Positions 8,084-18,897 of a stretch of 64,000 nucleotides of DNA are shown piece by piece. The position numbers and the translations under genes are program-made. The stretch covers positions 1 to 64,000 of the forward strand of contig CANQCK010000006.1 in assembly GCA_947589185.1 (NCBI GenBank), in the 5' to 3' direction. The notes below the pieces were generated by a model. It did no database searches. It saw only the letters and a list, made by a program, of their open reading frames with translations, and was not told where the DNA came from. The DNA is from an uncultured Clostridia bacterium (GTDB lineage Bacteria > Bacillota > Clostridia > Oscillospirales > Ruminococcaceae). Position 1 is the stretch's first letter. Each line of letters opens with the position of its first letter.

Positions 8084-8989
8084 TTATTCAAATAAAGCGT
8101 CAACAAACTCCCGTGAATTAAACGGCTCAATATCATCTATTCCCTCGCCAACAGTTACCAGCTTAACGGGAATTTTTAAATCCTCTGTGATTGAAATGAT
8201 AATTCCGCCCTTGGCAGTGCCGTCCAGCTTTGTGAGAATAATTCCCGTAATGTCAGCGACTTCATTAAACTGCTTTGCCTGATTAACGGCATTCTGACCG
8301 GTAGTTGCATCAAGAGTGAGAAGAACCTCCAGGGAACACCCTTCTGCCTGTTCGTGAACTATTCTTGAAATCTTTTTTAATTCATCCATTAGATTTTTCT
8401 TGTTGTGAAGCCTTCCAGCCGTATCGCATATGACCACATCAACCGAACGTGCTTTTGCGGCAGTCAAAGCGTCGAAAACCACTGCAGCAGGATCCGAGCC
8501 TTCCTTTTGCTTTATAATCGGCACGCCCGCTCTTTGCGTCCATACTTCAAGCTGTTCAATAGCGGCGGCACGAAATGTATCTGCTGCGGCAACAAGCACC
8601 TTTTTACCGTCATTTCTAAGTTGATTTGCCAGCTTTCCTATCGTTGTGGTTTTTCCCACTCCGTTTACTCCGATAACCAGAATAACAGACGGCTTTGTAG
8701 AAAGGTCAAGTTCTTTTTCCTCACCCAGCATATCAGAAATAACTTCTTTCAGCAAATCCTTTATCATTGCAGGATCGGTCAGACCCTGTGTTTTAACACG
8801 TTCTCTAAGCTCGTCGCATATTCTCATTGAAGTATTTACTCCAATATCGCACATGATCAGCGTTTCCTCAAGCTCTTCAAAAAGCTCTTCGTCGATTTTT
8901 GTGAATACTCCGAGCATTGCATTTATTTTTCCTAAAAATGCATTGTTAGTTTTAGATAATCCCGATTTCAGTTTTTTAAATAAACCCAT
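8084..8989 (-). CDS. ftsY: Signal recognition particle receptor FtsY
   Basis: 301 aa; the membrane-associated SRP receptor GTPase that docks ribosome-SRP complexes at SecYEG. It has a short N-terminal helix (MGLFKKLKSGLSKT), the N domain, and then the G domain with GVNGVGKTTTIGKLA, DTFRAAAIEQLEVW, DTAGRLHNK and TKLDGTAKGG. I start it at ATG 8989 because AGGTG lies 8 nt upstream. An earlier in-frame codon at 9022 would overlap the end of smc. The long acidic A domain of E. coli is absent, as is normal in Firmicutes. It follows smc, the common order. Confidence 0.97.
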   Translation of the reverse strand: MGLFKKLKSGLSKTNNAFLGKINAMLGVFTKIDEELFEELEETLIMCDIGVNTSMRICDELRERVKTQGLTDPAMIKDLLKEVISDMLGEEKELDLSTKPSVILVIGVNGVGKTTTIGKLANQLRNDGKKVLVAAADTFRAAAIEQLEVWTQRAGVPIIKQKEGSDPAAVVFDALTAAKARSVDVVICDTAGRLHNKKNLMDELKKISRIVHEQAEGCSLEVLLTLDATTGQNAVNQAKQFNEVADITGIILTKLDGTAKGGIIISITEDLKIPVKLVTVGEGIDDIEPFNSREFVDALFE

Positions 8990-9014
8990 TGTAAATTCAC
9001 CTGTATATTTGATA

Positions 9015-12000
9015 TTATTCAATTTCTATCTGCTGTCCTACTTCCATTTTGAGCAGCTTAGAAACACCCTTTTCCTGCATAGTAACACCGTAAAGAATAT
9101 CACATTCTTCCATTGTTCCACGCCTGTGAGTGATTAATATAAATTGAGTTTTATCTGTAAAGTTTCTCAGATACTGTGCATATTTCGTAACATTAACATC
9201 ATCGAGAGCCGCCTCGATCTCATCGAGAATGCAAAAAGGCGACGGCTTTATTTTAAGTATCGAGAAGTAAATTGCAATTGCAACAAACGCCTGCTCTCCG
9301 CCTGATAAACTCATAAGGTTTTTGATAACCTTTCCCGGAGGTGCAACCTTGATCTCAATTCCCGATTCAAGAATGTTTTCAGGATCGGACAGTACCAGTT
9401 CTGCCGCTCCGCCTCCGAAAAGCTCTACGAAAATCTTCTTGAAATTATCGTTAATTTTATTAAAGCTGTCTGAGAAAATAACCTTCATATTTTCTGTTAA
9501 CTCGTCAATCAGCTTTTCAAGCTCGTTTTTAGACTTAACAACATCTCCAAGCTGAGCCTTCATAAACTCATACCGCTTTGAGACCTCAGTATATTCGTCT
9601 ATCGCATCAAGATTTACTGAGCCCAAAGCCTTCATTCTGTTCTTAATAGAATTAAGCTCCTTATTTGCCTCTGCTCTGTCCTCTACAGGCTTAGCCTCCG
9701 AAACTGCCTCGCTTCGTGTAAGTTCATATTCCTCATAAAGCTGTGAAATGATTTTATCAAACTCTGTCTGGTAAGTAACCTTTTTCTCAGAACCTCTCTC
9801 AAGCTCACGGGATATGTTTTCACGCTCATCTATCTTAATTTTTTGGTAAGCTCTCTGCTTGGCACTTTTTGCGTCATATTCCTGATAAGCCGACTGCTCT
9901 TTTCTTATTTCAGTGTTATACCTGTCTATTATATCCTTAGAATCTGTAATACTGTTTCTTATATTGTCGATTGACTTTTTCTTTTCCTCGATCTGTGCTT
10001 TACTTTCAAGAATTTGTAAATCAAGCCTTGTCTTTACATCGCCGGCATTTCTTGCGGCTTCCTTTAACTGTTCAATAGAAAGCATAACTGCCTGCTCGTC
10101 ACGTTCAAGTTCAATAATATTGATTTTCTGTTCTGAAAGCCTTTCGGAAAGAGCCTGTCTGCCCTCTTTAAAGCTCTGAATTTTTGACTGCGTTTCATCT
10201 AAATTCTTTTCTTTTTCAGCTATCTGAATATTAACAGTCTCAAGCTCGTTTTTAGCATTCTCATAGCTTTTCTGAGCAGACGTTATTTTCTTCTTTAACA
10301 CTTCAATCTGATTTTCTGCGTCGTTTAACTTATCATCATAGCTTTTACCCAAATCCTTTAATCGGTTCAGTTCTCCCTCAAAGCGAACCTTATCAGTTAT
10401 ATACTCGGATAAAAGCTCTTTTTCTCCCTCAATATCAAGACCAAGCTTGTTTACTTCCTGCTTCAGAATTTCAAATTTATGCGAAAGCTCTTCTGTCTCA
10501 GACTCCAGATCCGATATTTCTATCTTGAGTTCCTCAATCTCATTTTTTCTTGTCAGTATTCCCGTTGAACGTGAAACGCTTCCTCCGGTAAATGAACCTC
10601 CGGCATTGATAACCTGTCCGTCCAGAGTGCATATTTTAAATCTGTAGCCGTACTTTTTAGCTATCAAAACAGCTAAGTCAATATCCTCAGCAATTACAAT
10701 TCTTCCGAGCAATGATTGTATTATGCCTGAAAACCTGTCATCAGCTGAAACAAGCTCGCTTGCAATAGCTATAAAGCCCTCGCAGCTTTCAAATCCACTT
10801 TCTTTGAACTCCCTTGCCTTGACTGACGTTATGGGCAAAAAAGTCGCTCTGCCCGAACGTGTCTCCTTTAAGTGCCTTATAGAACGCTTTGCCGTATCCT
10901 CATTATCAACTATTATATACTGCATCGCTCCGCCGAGTGCCGTTTCAATGGCAGTCGAATACCGTCCCTCAACCGTTATAAGCTGTGCAACCGAACCGAA
11001 TATGCCCTTGATCTGTCCGTGCTTTTTAGCCTTCATAATCTGCTTTACAGAGTTTGCAAAGCCCTCCATAGAATTTTCAAGGTCATTTAAGAGATTTACT
11101 TTTCCTCTTAGCTCTCTGAGCCTTATTTCTTTTTTTGTATAGCTTTCTCTTGCTTCATTCAAAGCCTTTGTTTTCGACTCGTTTAACTTTGTAATGCCTG
11201 CTATTCTATTGTTAAACTCTGAAATTTTTTCTTCAGCGTCACCAATTGCCTTTTGTATCTCTTTTTTTTCTTCATTGTTTTCAGCAATAAGCCTTTCTGC
11301 ATTTTCAATATAGGCTTTTCCCTCTTCAATTAATTTTTTATTTTCATCAATTCCCGATAAGCTGCTTTCTACAGTAAATGCAAGCTCCGACTTCTTTATA
11401 TAAAGAGAATTGATCTCACTGCCCTTATCGCTTATACTTCTGTCATACTCATCAGATTTAACTGCCAATCCCGAAAGTTCTGCTTCAGTTTCTTCTATTT
11501 TCCTGCTGACAGATGTCTTCTGCTCTGCAATTTTTGTAAGCTCCGCTTCCTTTTGATTGATTTGCTCTTTGAATTCACTGTCATTACTCTGAGTTTTTAA
11601 AATCTGTTCTTCTATGCTTTTTATTGACTCATTGATATGTTCAATGTCGTTTTCCAAAACGGCAATCTTAGAATTAGCCTCACTGCTCTCAAGCTCGGTA
11701 TTATGAATAAGCTCCCTTAACTCGTCAATATGCTCATTACATTTAGCACGTTTTAAATTGTTCTCATCAATAGTTTCATCTATCTCGTCAAGCTCACGGG
11801 TAAGAGCTTCATATTCAGCAGTGCAGGAAAGAATTTTTTCCTCGAGTCCTGTTAATGTAGTTTTAATCTCATCGAGTTTAGCTACCCACAGAGAAACCTC
11901 TAATGCCTTTCTCTCATCTCTCAGCACAAGATACTTCTTTGCCTTTTCAGACTGGCTTTTTAACGGCCCGACACGCCCCTCCAGTTCTCCTAAAATATCT

Positions 12001-12575
12001 GTGAGCCTCAGTATGTTATCTTCAGACGCCGCCAGTTTTCTTTCAGCCTCTGCTTTTTTATACCTGAACTTCGATATTCCTGCTGCTTCTTCAAAAATCT
12101 CACGGCGTTCACTGGATTTTCCTGATACTATATCGGCTATTCTTCCCTGACCGATAATTGAATACCCATCTCTGCCGAGACCTGTGTCCATAAAAAGCTC
12201 GAGAATATCCTTGAGCCTTACCTGATCGCCGTTTAATATGTATTCGCTGTCACCGTTTCGATACAGCTTTCTTGTAACAGAAACAAGATCGTTTTCTATA
12301 TCAAGCGATCTGTCTGCATTGTCTATATTCAAAGTTACCGACGCAAATCCAACCGACTTTCTCATCTGCGTCCCTGCAAATATAACATCCTCCATCTTTC
12401 CGCCTCTCAGGCTTTTTGAAGACTGCTCCCCAAGAACCCAGCGAACAGCGTCGCCGATATTGGATTTTCCGCTGCCGTTAGGACCAACAACTCCCGTTAA
12501 GCCCTTATTGAAATCAAGCACGATTTTGTCCGGAAAAGACTTAAATCCGTGCATTTCAAGTGATTTTAAATACAT
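9015..12575 (-). CDS. smc: Chromosome segregation ATPase SMC
   Basis: 1186 aa, the usual SMC length. It forms the condensin with ScpA/ScpB that compacts and segregates the chromosome. The N-terminal ATPase half has Walker A GPNGSGKS at 31-38. Two long coiled coils flank a hinge at about 500-660 (GIFGSVAQLI to NAGGSFTGGS). The C-terminal half has the LSGGEQ signature near 1088 and Walker B CILDEIEAALDD. It lies in the conserved rnc - radical SAM - smc - ftsY order. scpAB is not in the window. Confidence 0.98.
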   Translation of the reverse strand: MYLKSLEMHGFKSFPDKIVLDFNKGLTGVVGPNGSGKSNIGDAVRWVLGEQSSKSLRGGKMEDVIFAGTQMRKSVGFASVTLNIDNADRSLDIENDLVSVTRKLYRNGDSEYILNGDQVRLKDILELFMDTGLGRDGYSIIGQGRIADIVSGKSSERREIFEEAAGISKFRYKKAEAERKLAASEDNILRLTDILGELEGRVGPLKSQSEKAKKYLVLRDERKALEVSLWVAKLDEIKTTLTGLEEKILSCTAEYEALTRELDEIDETIDENNLKRAKCNEHIDELRELIHNTELESSEANSKIAVLENDIEHINESIKSIEEQILKTQSNDSEFKEQINQKEAELTKIAEQKTSVSRKIEETEAELSGLAVKSDEYDRSISDKGSEINSLYIKKSELAFTVESSLSGIDENKKLIEEGKAYIENAERLIAENNEEKKEIQKAIGDAEEKISEFNNRIAGITKLNESKTKALNEARESYTKKEIRLRELRGKVNLLNDLENSMEGFANSVKQIMKAKKHGQIKGIFGSVAQLITVEGRYSTAIETALGGAMQYIIVDNEDTAKRSIRHLKETRSGRATFLPITSVKAREFKESGFESCEGFIAIASELVSADDRFSGIIQSLLGRIVIAEDIDLAVLIAKKYGYRFKICTLDGQVINAGGSFTGGSVSRSTGILTRKNEIEELKIEISDLESETEELSHKFEILKQEVNKLGLDIEGEKELLSEYITDKVRFEGELNRLKDLGKSYDDKLNDAENQIEVLKKKITSAQKSYENAKNELETVNIQIAEKEKNLDETQSKIQSFKEGRQALSERLSEQKINIIELERDEQAVMLSIEQLKEAARNAGDVKTRLDLQILESKAQIEEKKKSIDNIRNSITDSKDIIDRYNTEIRKEQSAYQEYDAKSAKQRAYQKIKIDERENISRELERGSEKKVTYQTEFDKIISQLYEEYELTRSEAVSEAKPVEDRAEANKELNSIKNRMKALGSVNLDAIDEYTEVSKRYEFMKAQLGDVVKSKNELEKLIDELTENMKVIFSDSFNKINDNFKKIFVELFGGGAAELVLSDPENILESGIEIKVAPPGKVIKNLMSLSGGEQAFVAIAIYFSILKIKPSPFCILDEIEAALDDVNVTKYAQYLRNFTDKTQFILITHRRGTMEECDILYGVTMQEKGVSKLLKMEVGQQIEIE

Positions 12576-12607
12576 ATATAATACGCCTTTCTGAATCTTA
12601 TATATCC

Positions 12608-13615
12608 CTACTCGGTTTTTATTAACCTGATTTTTCCCTTTTGCTTATTATCCTGTGTAACTGTGATCTCTATTCCAATACTTCTAAAAAACTCTATGTT
12701 AGACTTTTTTTGCCCTATTATCTTGCTTACAAGCTCGGGTCTTACACTTACCGTTGCTTTTTCTACATTCCTGCATTCACATTCAAGCATTTTCAATATC
12801 TCTTTTTTATAAAGCTCACTTTCGCATAATTCTCTGAATGCCGGGTGATAAAACCCGCCTATGCAATCCTTTTCAACGACCTCGCTTGCGTGAAGTCCCA
12901 GCTTTATGACTGAAATTCCGTTTTCCTCGAACAATGATAAAATCTGTGCCGACAATTCAACTGCACATTCAAAGCTATATGGAACATACTCACCGCTTTT
13001 GAACATATCTCCCAGACGGGTGTGCTTCATAATTACTACCGGATAAATCCTTGCCTCATCAGGAGACAGCTTTACAATCTCTTGAGCCGTATATAAATCA
13101 ATTTCAGGGGTAGATTTATAAAGCCCTACCATCATCTGCAACCCCAGCCTGAATCCGTACTCTTTTATCAATCTTGATGAATCTATAACGTCCTGTCTTG
13201 AATGGCCGCGCTCATTTGCCGACAAAACCGTATCGCTCATAGACTGACAGCCCAATTCAATTGTGGTAACGTGATTATCCTTTAAAAGTGTTAAAATATC
13301 TCTGTCTATATAATCGGGTCTTGTAGAAATTCTTATTCCGCCGAATTTACCATCGCCTATAAACTGCTGTGCGGACGACAGAAGTTCCAGCATATATTCA
13401 CGGTTTATCGCAGTAAAGCTTCCTCCGAAAAATGCAATTTCGGTTTCAGCTCTGTCTGATTCAGAAATATCCGTCATTGCCTTAATTAATGTATTTCTTA
13501 TATCCTCGCCATGCGGAATATCCGACTGACCTGTAATCGAATTCTGATTGCAGAAACTGCATTTATGAGGACACCCCATATGAGGAATGAAAAAAGATAT
13601 ATTACATTTTGCCAT
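12608..13615 (-). CDS. Radical SAM protein, Elp3-like family, encoded between rnc and smc
   Basis: 335 aa. The radical SAM cluster motif CPHKCSFCNQ (CX3CX2C) lies near the N-terminus, followed by FFGGSFTAI and STRPDYID. This Elp3-like catalytic half (COG1243-type) lacks the acetyltransferase half of true Elp3. I start it at ATG 13615 (MAKCNISFFIPHMGCPHKC), overlapping the rnc end by 14 nt; the codons upstream belong to the rnc reading. It is a known but poorly characterised neighbour of rnc and smc in Clostridia, probably an RNA- or protein-modifying enzyme. The reaction is unknown. Confidence 0.88.
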   Translation of the reverse strand: MAKCNISFFIPHMGCPHKCSFCNQNSITGQSDIPHGEDIRNTLIKAMTDISESDRAETEIAFFGGSFTAINREYMLELLSSAQQFIGDGKFGGIRISTRPDYIDRDILTLLKDNHVTTIELGCQSMSDTVLSANERGHSRQDVIDSSRLIKEYGFRLGLQMMVGLYKSTPEIDLYTAQEIVKLSPDEARIYPVVIMKHTRLGDMFKSGEYVPYSFECAVELSAQILSLFEENGISVIKLGLHASEVVEKDCIGGFYHPAFRELCESELYKKEILKMLECECRNVEKATVSVRPELVSKIIGQKKSNIEFFRSIGIEITVTQDNKQKGKIRLIKTE

Positions 13616-14336
13616 ATCCCATAAGCTCCAAAGCTTCTTTAGCCGCTGACTGTTCAGCAATTTTCTTACTTCTTCCGGTACCCTCACCTATCACATTTGA
13701 ATTAAGCATTACCCTGATTGTAAACTTCTTATCGTGATCCGGACCGCTTTCGGCAACCAAACGATACTCGACGCTTTCCTCAGGATTACGCTGTATAATT
13801 TCCTGAAGAATTGATTTGTAATCATCATTGCTGTCTTTTTTTTCTGAAATAATATCATCGGGCATAAACTTCATAATATGCTTTTTTGCAGCCTCTATTC
13901 CGCCATCCAAATAAATTGCCGCAATCAAAGCCTCAAAGGCGTCTGAAACAATTGACGGCCGTTCATTTCCGTGACTTTTCATTTCGCCTTTGCCAAGCAA
14001 TATAAAGTCACTTAACCTTATCTGATTTGCAAATTCAAACAACGCTTTTTCACAGACTAAAGATGCCCTTACTCTGGTAAGTTCACCCTCAGGCAAATGC
14101 TTAAAATGTCTGTATAAATAATCGGAAACCACAATAGATAAAACAGAATCACCTAAAAACTCCAAACGCTCGTTGTTTTTACCGTGTCTTTTCATCTCGT
14201 TTGCATATGATGAATGCGTAAGTGCTCTATATAAGAGCCTTTGGTTGTTAAACTTATATCCGATTACCTTTTCAAATTCATTAAGCCGGTTCTCTATATT
14301 CTTTTCTATATTGTTATACCTATATTGACTTTTCAT
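13602..14336 (-). CDS. rnc: Ribonuclease III
   Basis: 244 aa. It cleaves double-stranded RNA, mainly rRNA precursors. The RNase III signature NERLEFLGDSVLSIVVSDYL lies at about 45-65. The second catalytic acidic segment is SDAFEALIAAIYLDGG. A C-terminal dsRNA-binding domain follows (YKSILQEIIQRNPEE to SKKIAEQSAAKEALELM). It is 26 bp downstream of plsX and overlaps the radical SAM gene, so it belongs to the same transcript. Confidence 0.97.
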   Translation of the reverse strand: MKSQYRYNNIEKNIENRLNEFEKVIGYKFNNQRLLYRALTHSSYANEMKRHGKNNERLEFLGDSVLSIVVSDYLYRHFKHLPEGELTRVRASLVCEKALFEFANQIRLSDFILLGKGEMKSHGNERPSIVSDAFEALIAAIYLDGGIEAAKKHIMKFMPDDIISEKKDSNDDYKSILQEIIQRNPEESVEYRLVAESGPDHDKKFTIRVMLNSNVIGEGTGRSKKIAEQSAAKEALELMGYGKM

Positions 14337-14362
14337 AACTTTTCCTTTCGCTTATCCTGTTC

Positions 14363-15388
14363 CTAGTTTCTTTCTGACGCTAACTCTGACTTATTCTCTT
14401 TCATTTTTGCAAGGCTTTCGCTGACTTCCCCTACAACATCTTCTTCAGTGAATTTATACGCTTGTCTTATAGCATTGTAAAACGCCTTTGCATTAGAACT
14501 TCCGTGTGCCTTTATTACTGGCTTTGCCGTCCCCAGAAGAGGTGCTCCTCCATACTCGGAGTAATCCATTTTCTTTCTGAACTGCTTAACCTTTTTTAAA
14601 AGCAAAAGGGCTGCTATCTTTGACTTAAAATTATCTAAAAGCATTTCTTTAAGTGCTCCCGAGAAAAATTTTCCTAATCCCTCATACAGCTTAAGCAGCA
14701 TATTTCCCGTATATCCGTCGGTGACTACAACATCACTAACTCCGTTCGGAATATCTCTTGCTTCAACATTTCCGCAAAAATTCAAAGGTGCAGTCTCAAG
14801 CAGCTTGTAGGTCTCAATTTCAAGTTCTCTGCCCTTTGAAGATTCCCCGCCGATGTTTGCAAGCATAACCTTTGGATTTTCAACTGACATTATTTTATTC
14901 ATATAAATGCTGCCCATCAAAGCAAACTGAAAAAGCATTTCCGGCCTGCAGTCTGAATTTGCACCGGCGTCCAAAAGCATAACAGGGTCTGTTTTGGTGG
15001 GTAATATAGTAGCAAGTGCCGCTCTTTTTATTCCTTTTATTCTCTTGACAATAAAGGTTGCCCCTACAACAAGTGCCCCTGTTGAACCGGCAGAAACAAA
15101 CACATCTCCCTCTCCGTCTGCAAGCATTTTCAAACCTACTGCCATAGAGCAGTCAGCCTTTGATTTAATAATTTCAGTAGGTTCTTCGCATATATCAATT
15201 ATACCTTCTGCGTGCCTTATTTCAAGAGAAGAAATATCAAGTGAATTTTCCGCAGCACATTTTTTTATTTTATCTTCATCACCAACTAAGCATATGTCAG
15301 CGTCAAAATCAGATTTAGCTTTAATACTTCCTTTTATAACCTCAAGCGGAGCATTGTCTCCCCCAAAAGCGTCAATAATTATTCTCAT
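14363..15388 (-). CDS. plsX: Phosphate acyltransferase PlsX
   Basis: 341 aa. It makes acyl-phosphate from acyl-ACP for phospholipid synthesis (PlsX-PlsY route). Family blocks: IIIDAFGGDNAPLEVIKG at the start, FVSAGSTGALVVGATFIV, LLDAGANSDCRPEML, ANIGGESSKG, and NGVSDVVVTDGYTGNMLLKLYEG. The start is ATG 15388; TTG 15394 is possible but sits close to the SD. An inverted repeat and a 7-codon ORF precede it (see the leader entry). No acpP follows it, unlike many Firmicutes. Confidence 0.96.
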   Translation of the reverse strand: MRIIIDAFGGDNAPLEVIKGSIKAKSDFDADICLVGDEDKIKKCAAENSLDISSLEIRHAEGIIDICEEPTEIIKSKADCSMAVGLKMLADGEGDVFVSAGSTGALVVGATFIVKRIKGIKRAALATILPTKTDPVMLLDAGANSDCRPEMLFQFALMGSIYMNKIMSVENPKVMLANIGGESSKGRELEIETYKLLETAPLNFCGNVEARDIPNGVSDVVVTDGYTGNMLLKLYEGLGKFFSGALKEMLLDNFKSKIAALLLLKKVKQFRKKMDYSEYGGAPLLGTAKPVIKAHGSSNAKAFYNAIRQAYKFTEEDVVGEVSESLAKMKENKSELASERN

Positions 15389-15390
15389 AA

Positions 15391-15426
15391 TCAAATTTGC
15401 TCCATAAGGAGCATTTTCCCCCTCTC
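15391..15426 (-). promoter_or_regulatory. plsX leader: 7-codon ORF and SD-sequestering hairpin
   Basis: On the minus strand a GAGGGGG SD (about 15418-15426) precedes an ATG at 15414. That ATG opens a short ORF reading MLLMEQI and ending with TGA at 15391-15393, two bases before the plsX ATG. TGCTCC (plus 15398-15403) and GGAGCA (plus 15408-15413) form a perfect 6-bp stem with an ATAA loop that covers the GGAG SD of plsX. Translating the small ORF would open this stem, so translational coupling is plausible. Confidence 0.45.
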
Positions 15427-15445
15427 GATGTGTTAAACGATTTTG

Positions 15446-16780
15446 TCATATTATACTTTTTAGTTTAATCAGTCCCCTTAATGCAATCTGCTTATATCTT
15501 TCCCTTTTGTCTCTGATTATCTCTTCAAGTGGCGGAAGTATGCCCATATTAGCTCCCATAGGCTGAAAATTTACAATAGTTTCATCGCTTATGTATTTTG
15601 ATAAAGCACCGAGCATAGTTTCCCTTGGCAGAGAAATCATATCCTTGCCCTCAAGCCGTCTGAGCATATTTATTCCCGCTAATATTCCGCTTGCAGCAGA
15701 CTCAATATACCCCTCAACGCCTGTTATCTGACCTGCAAAGAATATATTACTATGTTCACGCATATTAAAATGCTCTGTAAGCAGTTTAGGAGAATTGATA
15801 AAAGTATTTCTGTGCATTACTCCATATCTCATAAATTCAGCGTTTTCAAGACCCGGTATAAGTGAAAAAACCCTTTTCTGTTCGCCGAATTTTAAATTAG
15901 TCTGAAAACCGACCATATTATAAAGGGTGCCTTCACGGTTTTCCGCCCTAAGCTGCACAACTGCGTACGGACGTTTTCCCGTATGGGGATCGGTAAGTCC
16001 CACAGGCTTCAAAGGGCCAAAACGCATAGCGTCCTCCCCTCTGCCTGCCAGTACCTCGATAGGCATACACCCCTCATAAACCTTGAACTTATCCCTTGAT
16101 TTAGTCTTATTGTATCCAGCACTTTCCTTTTCAAAATCTTTAAGTTCTACAGATTCTGCTTGAATAAGTTCATTGTAAAACGCTGAATACCCGTCACGAT
16201 CCATAGGACAGTTTATATAATCAGCCTCGCCCTTTCCATATCGGGAAGCGAAAAACACCTTTTCCTTATCAAGACTTTCATAAGTGACGATAGGTGCTGC
16301 CGCATCGTGAAAGTACAAACAGCCTCCGCACAGCTTTTTAATTGACTCCGCAAAGACGTCAGACGTCAGCGGACCTGTGGCAATTATTACATTCTTATCA
16401 AGAGGAATTTCACAAACCTCTTCATTTATGACTTTGATATTAGGATGCGAATTTATCCGTTCTGTTATAAAATCTGAAAATTTCTCTCTGTCAACAGCTA
16501 ACGCCCCGCCTGCCGAAACTCTGTTCTCTCTTGCAGATTCCATAGTCAAAGATCCCAGTATACGCATTTCCTCTTTCAGCATTCCGGCGGCAGACTCAAC
16601 TCTATCCGCTTTTAAAGAGTTTGAGCATACAAGCTCGGCGTAACCGTTGTATTTGTGTGCAGGAGAAAACTTTTTAGGCTTCATTTCATAAAGTCTGACA
16701 TTAACTCCTCCCTCAGCAAGAGTATAAGCTGCTTCAACACCTGCAAGACCTGCACCGATAACTATTACCTCTTTATTCAT
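15446..16780 (-). CDS. trmFO: Folate-dependent tRNA (uracil-54-C5)-methyltransferase TrmFO
   Basis: 444 aa. It makes m5U54 in the tRNA T-loop using methylene-tetrahydrofolate and FADH2. It has the N-terminal FAD-binding [17 protein letters not shown], the family Cys in [12 protein letters not shown], and the second active-site Cys in [14 protein letters not shown]. The C-terminal FAD contact is [15 protein letters not shown]. The start is ATG 16780, overlapping the topA stop by 8 nt; the codons further up belong to topA. The topA-trmFO pair is a standard Firmicute arrangement. Confidence 0.96.
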   Translation of the reverse strand: MNKEVIVIGAGLAGVEAAYTLAEGGVNVRLYEMKPKKFSPAHKYNGYAELVCSNSLKADRVESAAGMLKEEMRILGSLTMESARENRVSAGGALAVDREKFSDFITERINSHPNIKVINEEVCEIPLDKNVIIATGPLTSDVFAESIKKLCGGCLYFHDAAAPIVTYESLDKEKVFFASRYGKGEADYINCPMDRDGYSAFYNELIQAESVELKDFEKESAGYNKTKSRDKFKVYEGCMPIEVLAGRGEDAMRFGPLKPVGLTDPHTGKRPYAVVQLRAENREGTLYNMVGFQTNLKFGEQKRVFSLIPGLENAEFMRYGVMHRNTFINSPKLLTEHFNMREHSNIFFAGQITGVEGYIESAASGILAGINMLRRLEGKDMISLPRETMLGALSKYISDETIVNFQPMGANMGILPPLEEIIRDKRERYKQIALRGLIKLKSII

Positions 16781-18854
16781 TTGACAAGTCCTTTTCATAA
16801 CCGCAGTCTGGCTTGTGACAGACAAGTTTTCCTCTCTTTCCGCCCTTCTGAAATAAAGTAGAACCGCAGTCAGGACATTTTTCAGCAGTAGGAATATCCC
16901 ATGTCATAAATTCACATTCGGGATTACCCTCACATCCGAAATACTTTTTTCCGCGTTTTGATTTTTTCTCAAGAACCTTTTTACCGCAGTATGGACATAC
17001 TCCGTCTGTTTCTATAACTATCTTCTTTGTATTAGTACATTCAGGGAATCCCGAGCAAGCAAGAAATTTTCCGAACCTACCTATCTTTATGACCATAGGC
17101 TTGCCGCATACATCGCATATCTGATCTGTTTGTTCATCAGGAATTTTGACCCTTTTTCCCTCCATTACCTCTTCCGCAGTAGAAAGAGATTTGTCAAAAT
17201 CTTTATAGAACCTATCTAAAGTCTTTGTCCATTCTCTTTTTCCCTCTTCAACGTCGTCAAGGTCATTTTCCATTCTGGCTGTGAATTTCAAATCTACTAT
17301 TCTGTTAAAATGCTCAAGCATAAGATTTGTTGTAACCTCACCCAAAACAGTAGGCTTGATCTGCTTTCCCTCACGCTCAACATAATTTCTGTCGAGAATA
17401 GTTTTAATAGTTGAGGCGTAAGTAGAGGGACGTCCTATACCGTTTTCTTCAAACGCCTTTACAAGAGTTCCCTCTGTATACCTTGCAGGAGGCTGTGTAA
17501 AATGCTGATTACCCTCAAGCGATTTCACATTCAGCTTATCGCCCTTTGAAAGCTCAGGCAGAACCTTCTTTGCATCATCCTTTGACGTATCATCATAAAT
17601 TACCGTAAATCCGTCAAACTTAACAGTATGTCCCGAAGCCTTGAAAATACATCCGTCAGCGTCAATATCAACGGCAACAGTATTCAAAAGGCAGTTTTCC
17701 ATCTGACTTGCAATAAAACGCTCCCATATTAGTTTATACAGTCTGTACTGATCGTTTGTAACACCGCTTTGCTTGACCGCATCAGGCGTAAGCGACGGAA
17801 TTGTAGGTCTTATTGCCTCGTGTGCATCTTGTGCATTGCCTCTTGTTTTAAATTCCTTAGGCTTTGCAGGAATATAATCCTTACCGAATTTTTCCTCTAT
17901 AAACTTATGTGCGTTTGCCCTTGCCTCATCTGAAATTCTCAGGCTGTCCGTTCTCATATAGGTTATAAGTCCGACAAGTCCCTGTCCCTTTATATCAACG
18001 CCCTCATAAAGTTCCTGAGCGGTTCTCATTGTTCTTGTAGTCTGAAAGCCCAGCCTTTTTGAAGCGTCCTGCTGAAGTGTTGATGTCGTAAACGGTGCCT
18101 GAGGCGTTTTCTTTCTGACGCTCTTTTTAATATTAGCTACAACAAATTCAGCGTTTTTAAGCCTTTCAACAAGCTCGTCAACAGGAACGTGATTATCCGC
18201 TTCAAATTTTTTACCGTCCACTGTTGAAAGCGACGCATCAAACGCTTTTCTTGAACCCGCAGGACACAGCTTTGCGTCAATCGACCAGTATTCCTGAGAA
18301 ACAAAGTTTTTTATTTCATTCTCACGGTCAACTATCATTCTTACAGCCGCCGACTGAACACGTCCTGCCGAAAGACCGCGTCTTACCTTTTTCCACAAAA
18401 ACGGCGAAAGCTTATATCCTACTATTCTGTCCAGAATTCTTCTCGCCTGCTGTGCATTGACCTTGTTTAAATCAATAGTTCTCGGTGATTTAATTCCGGC
18501 TTCTATACCCGACTTTGTTATTTCATTAAAGGTTATTCTGTTATTATCATTCAGATTAAGATTTAATATATTTGCCAAATGCCACGAAATTGCCTCGCCC
18601 TCTCTGTCCGGATCGGCGGCAAGATATACGTTATCAGCTTTTTTTGCCTTTTTCTTTATTTCAGAAATTGTTTTTTCTTTTCCTTTTATATCGCAGTACT
18701 CAGGCTTGAAATCATGTTCAATGTCAACTCCGATTTTAGATTTGGGCAAATCACGCAGATGTCCCATAGAAGCTATTACTTCATAGTCGCCTTTTAGGTA
18801 TCTCTTTATTGTTTCTACCTTTTTAGGCGACTCAACTATAATAAGATTAGACAT
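16773..18854 (-). CDS. topA: DNA topoisomerase I
   Basis: 693 aa, type IA topoisomerase, relaxing negative supercoils. It has a Toprim domain at the N-terminus ([20 protein letters not shown], then [15 protein letters not shown]). The catalytic Tyr is in [13 protein letters not shown]. There are three C-terminal C4 zinc ribbons: CDVCGKPM to [15 protein letters not shown] to CEGNPEC, and CPDCGSTL to CHKPDC. The start is ATG 18854 ([12 protein letters not shown]) with GGTG just upstream. An in-frame extension to 18953 is not typical of the family. It is 43 bp after dprA. Confidence 0.97.
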   Translation of the reverse strand: MSNLIIVESPKKVETIKRYLKGDYEVIASMGHLRDLPKSKIGVDIEHDFKPEYCDIKGKEKTISEIKKKAKKADNVYLAADPDREGEAISWHLANILNLNLNDNNRITFNEITKSGIEAGIKSPRTIDLNKVNAQQARRILDRIVGYKLSPFLWKKVRRGLSAGRVQSAAVRMIVDRENEIKNFVSQEYWSIDAKLCPAGSRKAFDASLSTVDGKKFEADNHVPVDELVERLKNAEFVVANIKKSVRKKTPQAPFTTSTLQQDASKRLGFQTTRTMRTAQELYEGVDIKGQGLVGLITYMRTDSLRISDEARANAHKFIEEKFGKDYIPAKPKEFKTRGNAQDAHEAIRPTIPSLTPDAVKQSGVTNDQYRLYKLIWERFIASQMENCLLNTVAVDIDADGCIFKASGHTVKFDGFTVIYDDTSKDDAKKVLPELSKGDKLNVKSLEGNQHFTQPPARYTEGTLVKAFEENGIGRPSTYASTIKTILDRNYVEREGKQIKPTVLGEVTTNLMLEHFNRIVDLKFTARMENDLDDVEEGKREWTKTLDRFYKDFDKSLSTAEEVMEGKRVKIPDEQTDQICDVCGKPMVIKIGRFGKFLACSGFPECTNTKKIVIETDGVCPYCGKKVLEKKSKRGKKYFGCEGNPECEFMTWDIPTAEKCPDCGSTLFQKGGKRGKLVCHKPDCGYEKDLSNE

Positions 18855-18897
18855 ACTAATCACCATACCTTTCTTCTGTTTGCAATCTGGCAGTCCT

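Noticed and set aside
8405..9137. Several plus-strand ORFs opposite ftsY and smc
   Set aside because: They are frame shadows of well-identified genes, with no SD or domain.
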